Of a DNA stretch of 61,054 nt, positions 34,107 through 44,269 are shown piece after piece (the stretch's first letter is position 1; each line of letters opens with the position of its first letter). The DNA comes from Rhodoplanes elegans. Lineage in GTDB: Bacteria; Pseudomonadota; Alphaproteobacteria; Rhizobiales; Xanthobacteraceae. Under the pieces are notes generated by a model. It saw nothing but the letters and a program-made list of their open reading frames with translations, had not been told where the DNA came from and searched no databases. The stretch covers positions 1 to 61,054 of the forward strand of contig NZ_NHSK01000092.1 of NCBI RefSeq assembly GCF_016653355.1, in the 5' to 3' direction. The translations under genes were made by a program, and so were the position numbers.

Positions 34107-34922
34107 ATGGCCAACGTGGTCGTCGTGACATCTGGGAAGGGAGGCGTGGGCAAGACCACCACCACGGCCGCCCTCGGCGCGGCCCTGGCGCAGACGGGAC
34201 AGACCGTCGCGGTGGTGGACTTCGACGTCGGCCTGCGCAACCTCGATCTCGTGCTCGGCGCCGAGCGGCGCGTCGTGTTCGATCTGATCAACGTCGTGCA
34301 GGGCGCCGCCAAGCTTCAGCAGGCGCTGATCCGCGACAAGCGCATCGAGACGCTGTGGCTGCTGCCCGCCTCGCAGACCCGCGACAAGGACGCGCTCACC
34401 GACGACGGCGTGACCCGCGTCATCGAGGAGCTGCGCCAGCGCTTCGACTGGGTGCTGTGCGACAGCCCGGCCGGCATCGAGCGCGGCGCCCAGCTCGCGA
34501 TGCGGCACGCCGACCAGGCCGTCATCGTCACCAATCCCGAGGTCTCGTCGGTGCGCGACAGCGATCGCATCATCGGCCTCCTCGACGCCAAGACGGTGCG
34601 GGCGGAACGCGGCGAGCGCATCGCCAAGCACATCCTGGTGACGCGCTTCGATCCGGCCCGCGCCTCCAAGGGCGAGATGCTCGGCATCACCGACATCGTC
34701 GAGATCCTGTCGCTGCCGCTGCTCGGCATCATTCCCGAGAGCCAGGAGGTGCTGCGCGCCTCCAATCTCGGCACGCCGGTGACGCTCAGCAACCCGGCGA
34801 GCGCGCCCGCCCGCGCCTATGCCGAGGCGGCCCGCCGCCTCGAAGGAGAAGACCTCGACATCGTCGTCCCGACCGAGAAGCGCAGCCTGCTCACCAAGCT
34901 GTTCGGACGGAGAGCCGCATGA
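34107..34922 (+). CDS. minD: Septum site-determining protein MinD
   Basis: Membrane-binding ATPase of the Min oscillator, 271 residues. Deviant Walker A KGGVGKTTTT is at residues ~11-20, followed by AVVDFDVGLRNLDLVLGAER. The C-terminal amphipathic helix KRSLLTKLFGRR is the membrane-targeting sequence. ATGA overlap with minE indicates coupling. Confidence 0.97.
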   Translation: MANVVVVTSGKGGVGKTTTTAALGAALAQTGQTVAVVDFDVGLRNLDLVLGAERRVVFDLINVVQGAAKLQQALIRDKRIETLWLLPASQTRDKDALTDDGVTRVIEELRQRFDWVLCDSPAGIERGAQLAMRHADQAVIVTNPEVSSVRDSDRIIGLLDAKTVRAERGERIAKHILVTRFDPARASKGEMLGITDIVEILSLPLLGIIPESQEVLRASNLGTPVTLSNPASAPARAYAEAARRLEGEDLDIVVPTEKRSLLTKLFGRRAA

Positions 34923-35191
34923 TCTGGAGCTGGTTCAAGCGCCGCCACTCCGCGCCGATCGCGCGCGAGCGGCTGCAGATTCTGCTCGCCCACGAGCGAT
35001 CCCCCCTCGGCCGCTCGTCCAACCTGGTCTCGCTCCTGCAGGACGAGATCGTCGCGGTGATCTCGCGCCACGTCTTCGTCGATCCCGACCACGTCCAGGT
35101 CAAGATGGACCGCGGTGCGACGATCTCCACGCTGGAGATCGAGATCGAGATCCCCAACATGGTGGCCCCGCCGCTCGCGGCGACGTGCTGA
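34919..35191 (+). CDS. minE: Cell division topological specificity factor MinE
   Basis: 90 residues. The N-terminal anti-MinCD helix (ARERLQILLAHERS) and the C-terminal topological domain (LQDEIVAVISRHVFVD, STLEIEIEIP) are both present. Starts inside the minD stop. It stimulates MinD ATPase and drives oscillation. Confidence 0.95.
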   Translation: MIWSWFKRRHSAPIARERLQILLAHERSPLGRSSNLVSLLQDEIVAVISRHVFVDPDHVQVKMDRGATISTLEIEIEIPNMVAPPLAATC

Positions 35192-35233
35192 CGACGCGAC
35201 CTGGCAAGCTCGGCGCGAGCCTCGTTCTCGGTT

Positions 35234-35384
35234 CACCTCTCCCCAGCGGGGAGAGGTCGGACTTTGCGCCGAAGGCGCGACGTCCGGGTGAGGGGGTGCC
35301 GAGGCCAGCCGACCGGCGCCGTAAACCCTCACCCCCGGTCGCGAGCTTCGCTCGCGCCCGACCCTCTCCCTCAGGGAGAGGGTG
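35234..35384. repeat. Long intergenic palindromic repeat, family A copy 1
   Basis: CACCTCTCCCC-AGC-GGGGAGAGGT at the left, then GCGCCGAAGGCGC, GGTGAGGGGGTGCCGAGGCC, CGCCGTAAACCCTCACCC, CGCGAGCTTCGCTCGCG and a final ACCCTCTCCCT / AGGGAGAGGGT hairpin. The copy at 44075-44242 has the same order of blocks with few differences. Confidence 0.85.
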
Positions 35385-35449
35385 TCGGTGCCTGCGGCCA
35401 CTCCACAGACCGGACCAGACGCGCCGCTAACAATGGAACAACGGCGCCC

Positions 35450-35944
35450 ATGCGCATTCGCCCCGCCACGCCCGCCGACGCCGATGCGTTGTGGCGGATC
35501 CTCGAGCCGGTGATCCGGGCCGGCGAGACCTATCCGCTGCCGCGCGACCTTTCGCGCGACGACGCTCTCGCCTATTGGCTGTCGCCGGCCCACGAGGTGC
35601 ATGTCGCCCTCTACGAGGACGGCGACCGCGAAGCGATGGTCGGCACCTATTATTTGAAAGCCAACAACGCCGGCGGCGGCGCCCACGTCGCGAACTGCGG
35701 CTACATGGTCGCGGCGGACGCCGCCGGCCGCGGCGTCGCGCAGGAGATGTGCGCGCACTCGCTGGCGCGCGCCAAGGCGCGGGACTTCCGGGCGATGCAG
35801 TTCAATTTCGTGATCAGCTCGAACGAGCGCGCCGTGCGGCTGTGGCAGCACATGGGCTTCGCCGTGGTCGGCCGCCTGCCGGGCGCCTTCGAGCACCCGA
35901 CCAAAGGCTATGTCGATGCGCTGGTGATGTTCCGGGACTTGTAG
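35450..35944 (+). CDS. GNAT-family N-acetyltransferase
   Basis: 164-residue acetyltransferase. MRIRPATPADADALWRILEP is the usual GNAT start; the acetyl-CoA loop is in AADAAGRGVAQEMCAHSL and the C-terminal NERAVRLWQHMGFAVVGRLP motif is typical. Related proteins acetylate small amines or antibiotics, but the substrate cannot be told. It is monocistronic and flanked by repeats on both sides. Confidence 0.85.
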   Translation: MRIRPATPADADALWRILEPVIRAGETYPLPRDLSRDDALAYWLSPAHEVHVALYEDGDREAMVGTYYLKANNAGGGAHVANCGYMVAADAAGRGVAQEMCAHSLARAKARDFRAMQFNFVISSNERAVRLWQHMGFAVVGRLPGAFEHPTKGYVDALVMFRDL

Positions 35945-35948
35945 ACTT

Positions 35949-36057
35949 GTAGGGTGGGCAAAGGCGCGGGACGCGCCGTGCCCACGCGGTCTCACGCAGC
36001 CGATCCGATGGACGGCGTGAACATAGCGCGCTTTCGGCGCGCCTTTGCCCACCCTAC
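35949..36057. repeat. REP-like inverted repeat, GTAGGGTGGGCAAAGG type
   Basis: GTAGGGTGGGCAAAGGCGCG (35949-35968) and its exact reverse complement (36038-36057) form 20-bp perfect arms, starting 5 nt after the acetyltransferase stop. It shares its GTAGGG end with the repeat at 21317-21401. Confidence 0.9.
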
Positions 36058-36331
36058 GGCTCGCTTCATCATCGGTTGCCGATTTCGTCGCCAGCCTGCC
36101 TTTGACGGACCAGTAAGATTTTCGGGGCAGAAAGGTACTAGTACAATCGGCACGAACTTTCGACTCGTCATTCGCGGGCTCGTCCCGCGAAACCATCGTG
36201 TAAAAAACTGCGACTTCATATCGATAGACCGCCTGATCAAGTCCGGCGGTGACGACCGACGGATCGCTGCCCGGCGCTTTTGGTAATTGTTGCTTAGCCT
36301 AGTTGCGCGCATGGCCGCCTGGGAGGTTTCC
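36058..36331. other. Intergenic region, less GC-rich than the surroundings
   Basis: No gene seen. The composition is visibly lower in GC than flanking DNA, including a stretch near 36110-36160. A short palindrome CATTCGCGGGCTCGTCCCGCG is at about 36170-36190. The next gene's ribosome-binding site (GGGAGG, 36321-36326) is at the right. Confidence 0.4.
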
Positions 36332-37228
36332 ATGATCTTCAATCCGTTCGGGAAGAGAAGCACAGGCCCCGGAGAACCGCCGGCACCACAATTGGACTCC
36401 TCGGAGGTCCGAGGCAGCTTCGGAAAAAGAAACACAGCAGCGGCAGACGGCCAAGCCACGCAGCCAAAGGAACAGCGATCCGATGGCACTCCCGCTGACG
36501 GGGGACGCCTGATCAATCTCGAAAGCCGATATCCTTGGAGCGGCCAGCCGGACTATGCCGCCTGCAACATCGCGCTGGGCAGCCTCATTCACAATGTCAC
36601 CGCCAAATTGGCGGTGGACGATCGCATCCATGCGGAAACATGTGTCGCGGCAATCGGGGCGATCACCGGATTCGCGGCGCAACGCGCCATGATCACCCGG
36701 CTCACCGAAACAGGCGATCACGCCGGCCTGAGCCAGATCCATCGGGTCATGACGAAGGATGGCGGGACATACTTCTTCGGCGAACCGCTCAACCAGATGC
36801 TCATCGCGATGTCCGACGCCGAGGCGGGTGAGAAACTGTGGCCGCTGGCAGCCGGTGCGGCTGTCGCGGCGGGTCTGGATCCGCGTCACCTGCCAAATCT
36901 CGACGCCATGTTCTCGCACGTCGCGGAAACCATCGGCGGAGACCTCGAAGGTATGCCATCGGTGCCCCGCGAGCACTTCCCCTTCTTTCCCGTCAGAGAA
37001 TTGTTGAAGGCCGTGTGGCCATTGGCGCTGATCTGCTTCAGCGGCCGCGGTCCGGCTGGATCGCCCCATCTCGGCGAGGCGAGCATCAGGTTCTGGCCTG
37101 CCATCGCAGCGCATGCCGCCAATGCCTTAATTCGGCAAGTGCAGCCTGTTCTCGCTCCCGGTGTTGCACTCACCATCGTCATGGAGGCGGCGATCTACGC
37201 GTCGAAACTGGACCCGACCACGATATGA
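36332..37228 (+). CDS. Unknown protein
   Basis: 298 residues; no family recognised. The first ~75 residues are polar and disordered-looking (FNPFGKRSTGPGEPPAPQ). The rest is mostly helical and soluble, with CNIALGSLIHNVTAKLAVDD, HAETCVAAIGAITGFAAQRA and EAGEKLWPLAAGAAVAAGLD. No signal peptide or membrane helix is evident. GGGAGG lies 5 nt before ATG 36332. Codon use is a little less GC-biased than in neighbours, so it may be accessory. Confidence 0.65.
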   Translation: MIFNPFGKRSTGPGEPPAPQLDSSEVRGSFGKRNTAAADGQATQPKEQRSDGTPADGGRLINLESRYPWSGQPDYAACNIALGSLIHNVTAKLAVDDRIHAETCVAAIGAITGFAAQRAMITRLTETGDHAGLSQIHRVMTKDGGTYFFGEPLNQMLIAMSDAEAGEKLWPLAAGAAVAAGLDPRHLPNLDAMFSHVAETIGGDLEGMPSVPREHFPFFPVRELLKAVWPLALICFSGRGPAGSPHLGEASIRFWPAIAAHAANALIRQVQPVLAPGVALTIVMEAAIYASKLDPTTI

Positions 37229-37407
37229 ACGCCACCCGCCGCCTTGACGCAGCATCGGGGCGCGCGCAGCAAGAGCTGACAGATCCCGGCCGGCGACCTC
37301 TCCCCGCGCGCGGGGAGAGGTGAAAAGGGGCGCCTCGTTTCTGGCCCTGGGTCCCGGCTCACGCTGCACCGCTTCGCGGCGCAGCGCGTCCGGGACACGA
37401 AGCCCGA

Positions 37408-38997
<1,590 letters not shown>

Positions 38998-39060
38998 GGA
39001 AAGAAATCCTTCTCGAAGAGCGTGCGCCTCGTCGGGGCGCGTCCGGGTTCCGTCTCGGAT

Positions 39061-39104
39061 CCCCTGAGCGCCCAGGCGCGTCGCGCCCTGCCGGCCCTCA
39101 GGGG
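39061..39104 (-). promoter_or_regulatory. Stem-loop of the leuA leader (putative attenuator element)
   Basis: On the minus strand CCCCTGAG (39097-39104) pairs with CTCAGGGG (39061-39068). The loop contains a second imperfect stem (CAGGGCGC / GCGCCTGG). The stop codon of the leader peptide lies inside the first arm and its four Leu codons lie directly before it. Ribosome stalling at Leu codons would change this fold. A T-run terminator is not evident, so the mechanism could be either transcriptional or translational. Confidence 0.6.
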
Positions 39105-39199
39105 CAGCTAAGGAGAAGGAGGCCGGAAATCAGGGCAGCCGCGGACGGGGCCGAAACGACCCGATCCAAGAGCGCGCGATGCTGGCGGCGCGGCGACAT
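39098..39199 (-). CDS. leuA leader peptide
   Basis: 33-residue leader: MSPRRQHRALLDRVV, then SAPSAAALISGLLLLSCP. Seven of 33 residues are Leu, four of them consecutive just before the stop (CTC CTT CTC CTT). GAGGA lies 6 nt before ATG 39199. About 100 nt separate its stop from leuA. The arrangement fits leucine-sensing attenuation of leuA, as known from other alphaproteobacteria. Confidence 0.75.
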   Translation of the reverse strand: MSPRRQHRALLDRVVSAPSAAALISGLLLLSCP

Positions 39200-39681
39200 G
39201 CCCGATCCTCTGTGCCCGTCACGGTGCCCGACACGTGTTGACGCGGCGTTACCGAAGACGCAACGCCGCCCTTGTAACGTGCGTCGGCCGGCGGGGCAAG
39301 CCGGTGCGACGGCTTTGGTTGCATCCTCCGCCCCGAGGTCAACGCAACCCTTGATTGCACGCAATCGCCAGCCCATGCCGTGCGATTCGTCGCTGCCGGG
39401 ATCGTGGCGGCGCCCGCTCCGGACGACCGCGCCACCCCGCGGGCGGTCGCAGGGGCGCGCTCGTCGCAGAAGGTTGATCGATGGTGACCGGGCCGAAGAC
39501 GCCCGATAATCGAGTGGATTATACCTGCCGGGCAGGCTTCCGGCACCCTGTGCGGGCCCGACCACACCCCGGCGGCTAAATTTACACGATCATGCCGACG
39601 CGGTAGATTCATCCGGTCTGCGTATTTCGTCGGGAGAGGACAACCTGAAAGGCACCCACGCTCGGGTGAAGGGTTACTCAA
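39200..39681. other. Divergent intergenic region between leuA leader and membrane protein
   Basis: About 480 bp that should contain the leuA promoter (minus strand) and the promoter of the 39682 gene. An inverted repeat GCGGCGTT-N11-AACGCCGC (39243-39269) lies about 45 nt upstream of the leader start and could be an operator. I cannot identify convincing -35/-10 pairs. Confidence 0.4.
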
Positions 39682-40146
39682 ATGAATTATTGGATTGCTG
39701 CTTTCGCCGTCGCCCTGGTCGTGGTCATCGGCGCTGCCGCCGGCCCGCTCGGTGCCGCGGTTTCCGTGATCGCCTTCGCCGCCACCCTGTTCCTGCTGTG
39801 GGCCCACAAGCTGGGCTTCCTCAACGCATGGACGCGGTTCGGCCTGGATCGCTTCGCGGCGCCCTTCCTGGAGGGTGACAACTACGATCGGCTGTCGCTG
39901 ATCGCCTCGGACGGCGAGAAGCTCGCCAAGGCCTGCACGGTCGCGGTGGTGCTGATCGCCCTGTCGCTGCTGCTGCCCGCCTACCAGGTCGGCATCCTGG
40001 TGGCCGGCGTCGGCGCCTGGTACCTCTACCAGATCCGCCGCGCCAACGCCCCGGCCAAGGCCGCGCCGGCGACGCTCGAGCTTCCGGCCGCCAAGGGTGG
40101 GGCCTTCAAGCCCGCCGAGGCCCGCACCGAGACGCGCGTCAACTGA
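39682..40146 (+). CDS. Small inner-membrane protein of unknown function
   Basis: 154 residues with two adjacent hydrophobic segments near the N-terminus (about 4-22 and 24-42) and two more at about 87-105 and 107-120, then a soluble Ala/Pro/Lys-rich tail of ~35 residues. No recognised family. AAGGG precedes ATG 39682 at loose spacing. Confidence 0.6.
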   Translation: MNYWIAAFAVALVVVIGAAAGPLGAAVSVIAFAATLFLLWAHKLGFLNAWTRFGLDRFAAPFLEGDNYDRLSLIASDGEKLAKACTVAVVLIALSLLLPAYQVGILVAGVGAWYLYQIRRANAPAKAAPATLELPAAKGGAFKPAEARTETRVN

Positions 40147-40547
40147 GACGACCGATCGGGAGGCGGCGCCGCGCGCGTCGTCTCCCGTTCGCCCTGCCCC
40201 CGACCGTCGCGCTCTTGCTCACGCGACGCCGCCGCCGGCCTCACGGCGGAGGTGAGGAGTGGTTCGCCGCGTCGCCGGCGCCGATCGTCTCAGACCCTCC
40301 CTCCGATCCAAACGATCGCGGTTACGCTGCGCTGCCTCGGCGAAGGCATCGTGTCCCGGGCGCGGCGCGAAGCGTCGCGAACCGGGACCCAGGGGCGATC
40401 AAGCGCGGCGGTCGAAGAACCTCTTTCTCCATGCGGCCCGTCGTGCCGCGCCTGAGCCCCGGCTCTGCGGCGCAACAGGCCTGCGGCCTGCTGCGCCTTG
40501 TCCAAGGCACGAGGCTGCGTCCTCAGATCCCGCATAATCCGACCCGA
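40147..40547. repeat. Intergenic region with GTCCCGG-type palindromes
   Basis: About 400 bp without a gene. GTGTCCCGGGCGCGGCG and GTCGCGAACCGGGACCC (about 40350-40395) form one dyad, related to elements at 37350-37400 and 46590-46712. A second hairpin pairs GCGCAACAGGC with GCCTGCTGCGC (about 40468-40498). Confidence 0.6.
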
Positions 40548-41369
40548 TCACTCGACCGCGGCCGGCTTGGGCGCGAAGAACGGGAACGGTCCCGGCGCGC
40601 GCTGCACATAGGCCTGGTGGGTGACGAGGCCGGTGCCCTCGATCCACTTGTGCAGCAGGAAGGCCGGCGGCTCGAGCACGAAGTCGGAGGCCGCGTCCGG
40701 CGTCAGCGTCAGCGTCACCTGATGGGCGACCGAGGGCGCGATCTGGCAGATCGTGCCGGCCCAGCGCACCGCGACCGGCCGGTGATGATGCCCGGTGATC
40801 ACGCGCTCGACCTGCGGGTTCGCCTCGACGATCGCGGCGAAGTGCTCGGCCCCGTCGAGCAGGCGGATGCGGTCCATGTGGCCGATGCCGCAGACGAAGG
40901 GCGGATGGTGGACGGCGACGATCGTGGGCACCTCGGGCGCGGCGCCGAGCGCGTCGGCCAGGAACGTGAGCGACTCGGGCTCCAGCCGGCCGGCGCCGTG
41001 GCCCTCCCACAGGCTGTCGAGCCCGACGATCCGCACCGGTCGGGTCTCGATCACGAAGTCGAGCCGCCCCTCCGCCGGCAGGTAGCCCTTCGGCCCCAAG
41101 GCCGCCCGCAGGGTGGCGCGGCGGTCGTGATTGCCCGCGATGCAATAGACCGGCATCGGCAGCCGGTCGAACAGGCCCGCGAGGAACGCGTACTCTTCCG
41201 GCAGCCCGGCGTCGGTGAGATCGCCCGTGACGATCACGAGGTCGGGCGCCGGCTGCAGCCGGGCGAGGGCGTGGACGGCCTGTTCGGCATAGGCGTTCGT
41301 CTCGGAGACGCCGTAGGCGAGCACGCCGGCGGGCCGGACGTGAAGGTCGGAAATCTGGGCGATCAGCAT
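40548..41369 (-). CDS. Calcineurin-like phosphodiesterase (GpdQ/CpdA class)
   Basis: 273-residue metallophosphoesterase. All metal motifs are visible: AQISDLHV, IVTGDLTD, AGNHDRR, VAVHHPPF and ITGHHHRPV. This class hydrolyses cyclic nucleotides or glycerophosphodiesters. It is the last gene of the LacI-SBP-permease-permease-ATPase operon, with its ATG overlapping the ATPase stop by 7 nt. The context suggests it acts on the imported compound, making an organophosphate diester a candidate substrate; this is inference. Confidence 0.85.
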   Translation of the reverse strand: MLIAQISDLHVRPAGVLAYGVSETNAYAEQAVHALARLQPAPDLVIVTGDLTDAGLPEEYAFLAGLFDRLPMPVYCIAGNHDRRATLRAALGPKGYLPAEGRLDFVIETRPVRIVGLDSLWEGHGAGRLEPESLTFLADALGAAPEVPTIVAVHHPPFVCGIGHMDRIRLLDGAEHFAAIVEANPQVERVITGHHHRPVAVRWAGTICQIAPSVAHQVTLTLTPDAASDFVLEPPAFLLHKWIEGTGLVTHQAYVQRAPGPFPFFAPKPAAVE

Positions 41370-42409
41370 GCGTCGGGGCTCGGGGTCGTGACAGGGTCGG
41401 TGTCGGGAAACACGTGTAGGCGGGCCGGGTCGATGGTGAGCGCGACCGAGTCGCCGACGGCCACCCGCCATGATGCCGGAACATCGGCCTCGACGACATG
41501 GCCGGCGACGTCGAGGCTCAGCCGGCGATGCGCGCCGAAGAAGGTCGCGGCGGTGACGCGCGCCGGAATCGTGTCGGTCCCGGCCGGGCCGAGCGTGACG
41601 GCCTCGGGTCGGAAATGCACCACCTCGGCGGTCGCGCCGGGCACCAGCCGGCCGGGCAGCCGGTTCATGGTGCCGACGAAGCGTGCGACGAAGGCGTCCG
41701 CCGGACGCTCGTAGATCGCCTCGGGCGCGTCGCGTTGGACGATGCGGCCATCGCGCATCACGGCGATGCGGTCGCCGATCGCCATCGCCTCGGCTTGGTC
41801 GTGAGTCACGTGAATGGCCGTGATGGCGAAGCGCCGCAGCAGCGCCGCGAGCTCGATCCGCAGCCTCTCCCGCAAGGCCGCGTCGAGCGCCGACAGCGGC
41901 TCGTCGAGCAGCAGAATCTTCGGGCGGATCGCGATGGCGCGGGCGAGCGCGACACGCTGGCGCTGACCGCCCGAGATACGGTCGACCGGCCGGTCCGCGA
42001 GCTGCTCGAGCCCGACCATCTCCAGAAGGCGCGCCACCTCGGCGTCGCGCACGGCGCGCGGCTCGCCCCGCACCTTCAGGCCGTAGCCGACATTCTCGGC
42101 GACCGTCATGTTGGGAAACAGCGCGTAGGACTGGAACACCATGCCGACGCGGCGGCGCTCGATCGGCGTCGCCGTCACGTCGATGCCGTCGAACAGCACG
42201 GCGCCGCCCGGATCGGGCGCTGCGAGCCCGGCGACGAGTCGCAAGAGCGTCGTCTTCCCGCAGCCCGAGGGGCCGAGCAGGACGAGGATCTCGCCGGCCG
42301 GCAGGTCGAGATCGGTCGGGGCGAGCGCAACCACGCCGCCCGGAAACGTCTTTCCGGCACGGCGCACCGACAGCGTCGCGCCGTGCGCCGCGCCCTCTCC
42401 TGCCGTCAC
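41363..42409 (-). CDS. ABC transporter ATPase, spermidine/Fe/sugar-phosphate (PotA/FbpC) type
   Basis: 348 residues. Walker A GPSGCGKTT, Q-loop VFQSYALFPNMTVAENV, signature RISGGQRQRVALARAIA, Walker B ILLLDEPLSALD, H-loop IHVTHDQAEAM, then a C-terminal TOBE domain. GTG 42409 is preceded by AAGGAGG and overlaps the upstream permease stop by 4 nt. The frame stays open far upstream only as a shadow of the permease genes. Confidence 0.9.
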   Translation of the reverse strand: MTAGEGAAHGATLSVRRAGKTFPGGVVALAPTDLDLPAGEILVLLGPSGCGKTTLLRLVAGLAAPDPGGAVLFDGIDVTATPIERRRVGMVFQSYALFPNMTVAENVGYGLKVRGEPRAVRDAEVARLLEMVGLEQLADRPVDRISGGQRQRVALARAIAIRPKILLLDEPLSALDAALRERLRIELAALLRRFAITAIHVTHDQAEAMAIGDRIAVMRDGRIVQRDAPEAIYERPADAFVARFVGTMNRLPGRLVPGATAEVVHFRPEAVTLGPAGTDTIPARVTAATFFGAHRRLSLDVAGHVVEADVPASWRVAVGDSVALTIDPARLHVFPDTDPVTTPSPDAC

Positions 42410-43197
42410 GGCCGGACCTCCTTCCGCCCGCCGAGTCGCGCCAAAAACTGCATGGCGATCAGGAGCGGCACGATCATCAGGAAGAACACGAGTGTGTAGG
42501 CCGAGGCGATCTCCAGCCGCATCGAGGCGTAGGAGTCGGCGAGCCCCACCGGCAGCGTCTTGGTCAAGGGCGTGTGCAGCATCCATGTGAGATTGAACTC
42601 TCCGATCGAGAGGGTGACGACGGTGAGGGCGCCGGCGAGAATTCCGGGTCGTGCGTTGGGCAGCATCACATCGACGAAGCGCCGCCATGGCGAGGCGCCG
42701 AGCGAGGCGGCGCCCTCGTCGAGGAGCCGCCAGTCGATCGACTGCAGCACCGCCATCACGGAGCGCAGCATGAAGGGCAGCGTGTAGAGCACGTGGCCGA
42801 CCACGATGAAGGCGGAGGAGCCGCGGAATTCGCGCACGCCCCCGTAGGTGATGATCAGGGCGAGCGCGAGCGCCAGCCCGGGGATCGCCAGCGGCAGCGT
42901 GACGATCTCCTCGACGATGCGGGCGAGCCTGCCGCCGCGCCGCACCAGCGCATAGGCGGCCGGCACACCGATCAGCAACGTGACGATGAGCGTCGCGAGC
43001 GCGATCACGACGGACCGGAGAATGGTGTCGGCATAGAGCCGCCAGACTTCGAAAATCCAGTCGAGCGTCAGGCCCTCGGAGAGACCGCGTGCATAGGAGA
43101 CCGAGACGCCGGCCAACATCGAGACGATCGCCGGCACGACGAGAAAGCCGGCGACCAGCACGGTGACGAATCCGGCGGCGAGCGTGGTGATCCGCAT
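42406..43197 (-). CDS. ABC transporter permease (second)
   Basis: 263-residue MetI-type permease with six hydrophobic segments. The EAA motif region is DEGAASLGASPWRRFVDVMLP, which contacts the ATPase. Starts 3 nt after the stop of the first permease. It resembles PotC/ThiP-type subunits of organic-ion or phosphonate importers. Confidence 0.9.
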   Translation of the reverse strand: MRITTLAAGFVTVLVAGFLVVPAIVSMLAGVSVSYARGLSEGLTLDWIFEVWRLYADTILRSVVIALATLIVTLLIGVPAAYALVRRGGRLARIVEEIVTLPLAIPGLALALALIITYGGVREFRGSSAFIVVGHVLYTLPFMLRSVMAVLQSIDWRLLDEGAASLGASPWRRFVDVMLPNARPGILAGALTVVTLSIGEFNLTWMLHTPLTKTLPVGLADSYASMRLEIASAYTLVFFLMIVPLLIAMQFLARLGGRKEVRP

Positions 43198-43200
43198 GGC

Positions 43201-44070
43201 TCAGCCCGCCGCCGCGACGTTGCCGGTGGCGTTGCGCGCGATCGCGAGCGCGCCCCACGTGACGAGGCCGAGCGCGATCGACAGCGCCGCCGCGATGGCG
43301 ACGTTCCCGCCGAGCGTGAACTCGGTGTAGATCACCATGGGCAGCACGTCGATGCGGGTGGCGAGCGTGAACGCCGTGCCGAAGGCGCCCATCGCGGTCG
43401 CGAAGCACAGCGCACCGGCGGCCGTGAGGGCCGGGGCCAGCGCCGGCAGCACGACGTCGCGCTGGATACGCCACGGCCCGGCGCCGAGCGAGCGCGCCGC
43501 CTCGACGAGCGACGGATCGAGCTTCTCGACCGCCGCCATCACGGTGAGGATGACGCGCGGGATCGAGAAGTAGAGATAGCCGACCAGCAGCCCGGTCAGC
43601 GAGTAGGCGAAGACGATGCGGCTGCCCCCTAGAACCTCGGACGCCTGCCCGACGAGGCCGAGCCGGCCGCCGAGCAGGATCACCATGAAGCCGACGACGA
43701 CGCCCGGGAACGCGAGCGGAAAGGTGAGCATGGCGACGAGCAGATCACGTCCGGGGAAGCGCCGCACCGCCAGGAACTGCGCCGCGACGGTGGCGATCGC
43801 CAGCGTGAGAACCGTGGTCGCCGCCGCGACCATCAGGGTCGAGATCATGGTGGCGCGATAGCGCGGCTCGGTGAGCACGGCGAGATAGGCGCCCCACCCG
43901 AGCTTGCCCGAGCCCGCGACCGGCACCAGCGCGGCCATCGGCACGAGCAGGAACGCCAGCACGAACACGCCGGCGGGAAGCAGGAGGAGGATCTCGAAGC
44001 GGCGGGGCATTCGGGCTTTCGGCGGTGCATTGGATGGGACGGATTGGACCGCAGCATTAGCGACGGGCAC
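43201..44070 (-). CDS. ABC transporter permease (first)
   Basis: 289-residue MetI-type permease; EAA motif in LVEAARSLGAGPWRIQRDVV. About six hydrophobic segments follow a short polar N-terminus. The GTG start at 44070 has GAGAGGTGA as ribosome-binding site, which is supplied by the end of the family A repeat; ATG 44010 (MPRRFEILLLLPAG) is an alternative without a visible site. Confidence 0.87.
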   Translation of the reverse strand: MPVANAAVQSVPSNAPPKARMPRRFEILLLLPAGVFVLAFLLVPMAALVPVAGSGKLGWGAYLAVLTEPRYRATMISTLMVAAATTVLTLAIATVAAQFLAVRRFPGRDLLVAMLTFPLAFPGVVVGFMVILLGGRLGLVGQASEVLGGSRIVFAYSLTGLLVGYLYFSIPRVILTVMAAVEKLDPSLVEAARSLGAGPWRIQRDVVLPALAPALTAAGALCFATAMGAFGTAFTLATRIDVLPMVIYTEFTLGGNVAIAAALSIALGLVTWGALAIARNATGNVAAAG

Positions 44071-44074
44071 GTGT

Positions 44075-44242
44075 CACCTCTCCCCAGCGGGGAGAGGTCG
44101 GACTTCGCGCCGAAGGCGCGAGGTCCGGGTGAGGGGGTGCCGAGGCCAGACAATTCGCGCCGTAAACCCTCACCCCGCGCGCGAGCTGCGCTCGCGCCCG
44201 ACCCTCTTGTCGCGCAAGAGCGCGACCCTCAGGGAGAGGGTC
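44075..44242. repeat. Long intergenic palindromic repeat, family A copy 2
   Basis: Same block order as the copy at 35234-35384, with small changes and an extra CTTGTCGCGCAAGAG hairpin near the right end. It lies inside an operon, between the binding protein and first permease genes, so it may reduce expression of the downstream transporter genes relative to the binding protein. Confidence 0.85.
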
Positions 44243-44269
44243 ACGCCGCGTCCGCGGCTGGCGCTGGAC

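Noticed and set aside
41363-43474. 703-codon minus-strand frame as a permease-ATPase fusion
   Set aside because: Only its C-terminal 348 residues are an ABC ATPase with its own ribosome-binding site at 42409; the upstream part overlaps the two permease genes out of frame.
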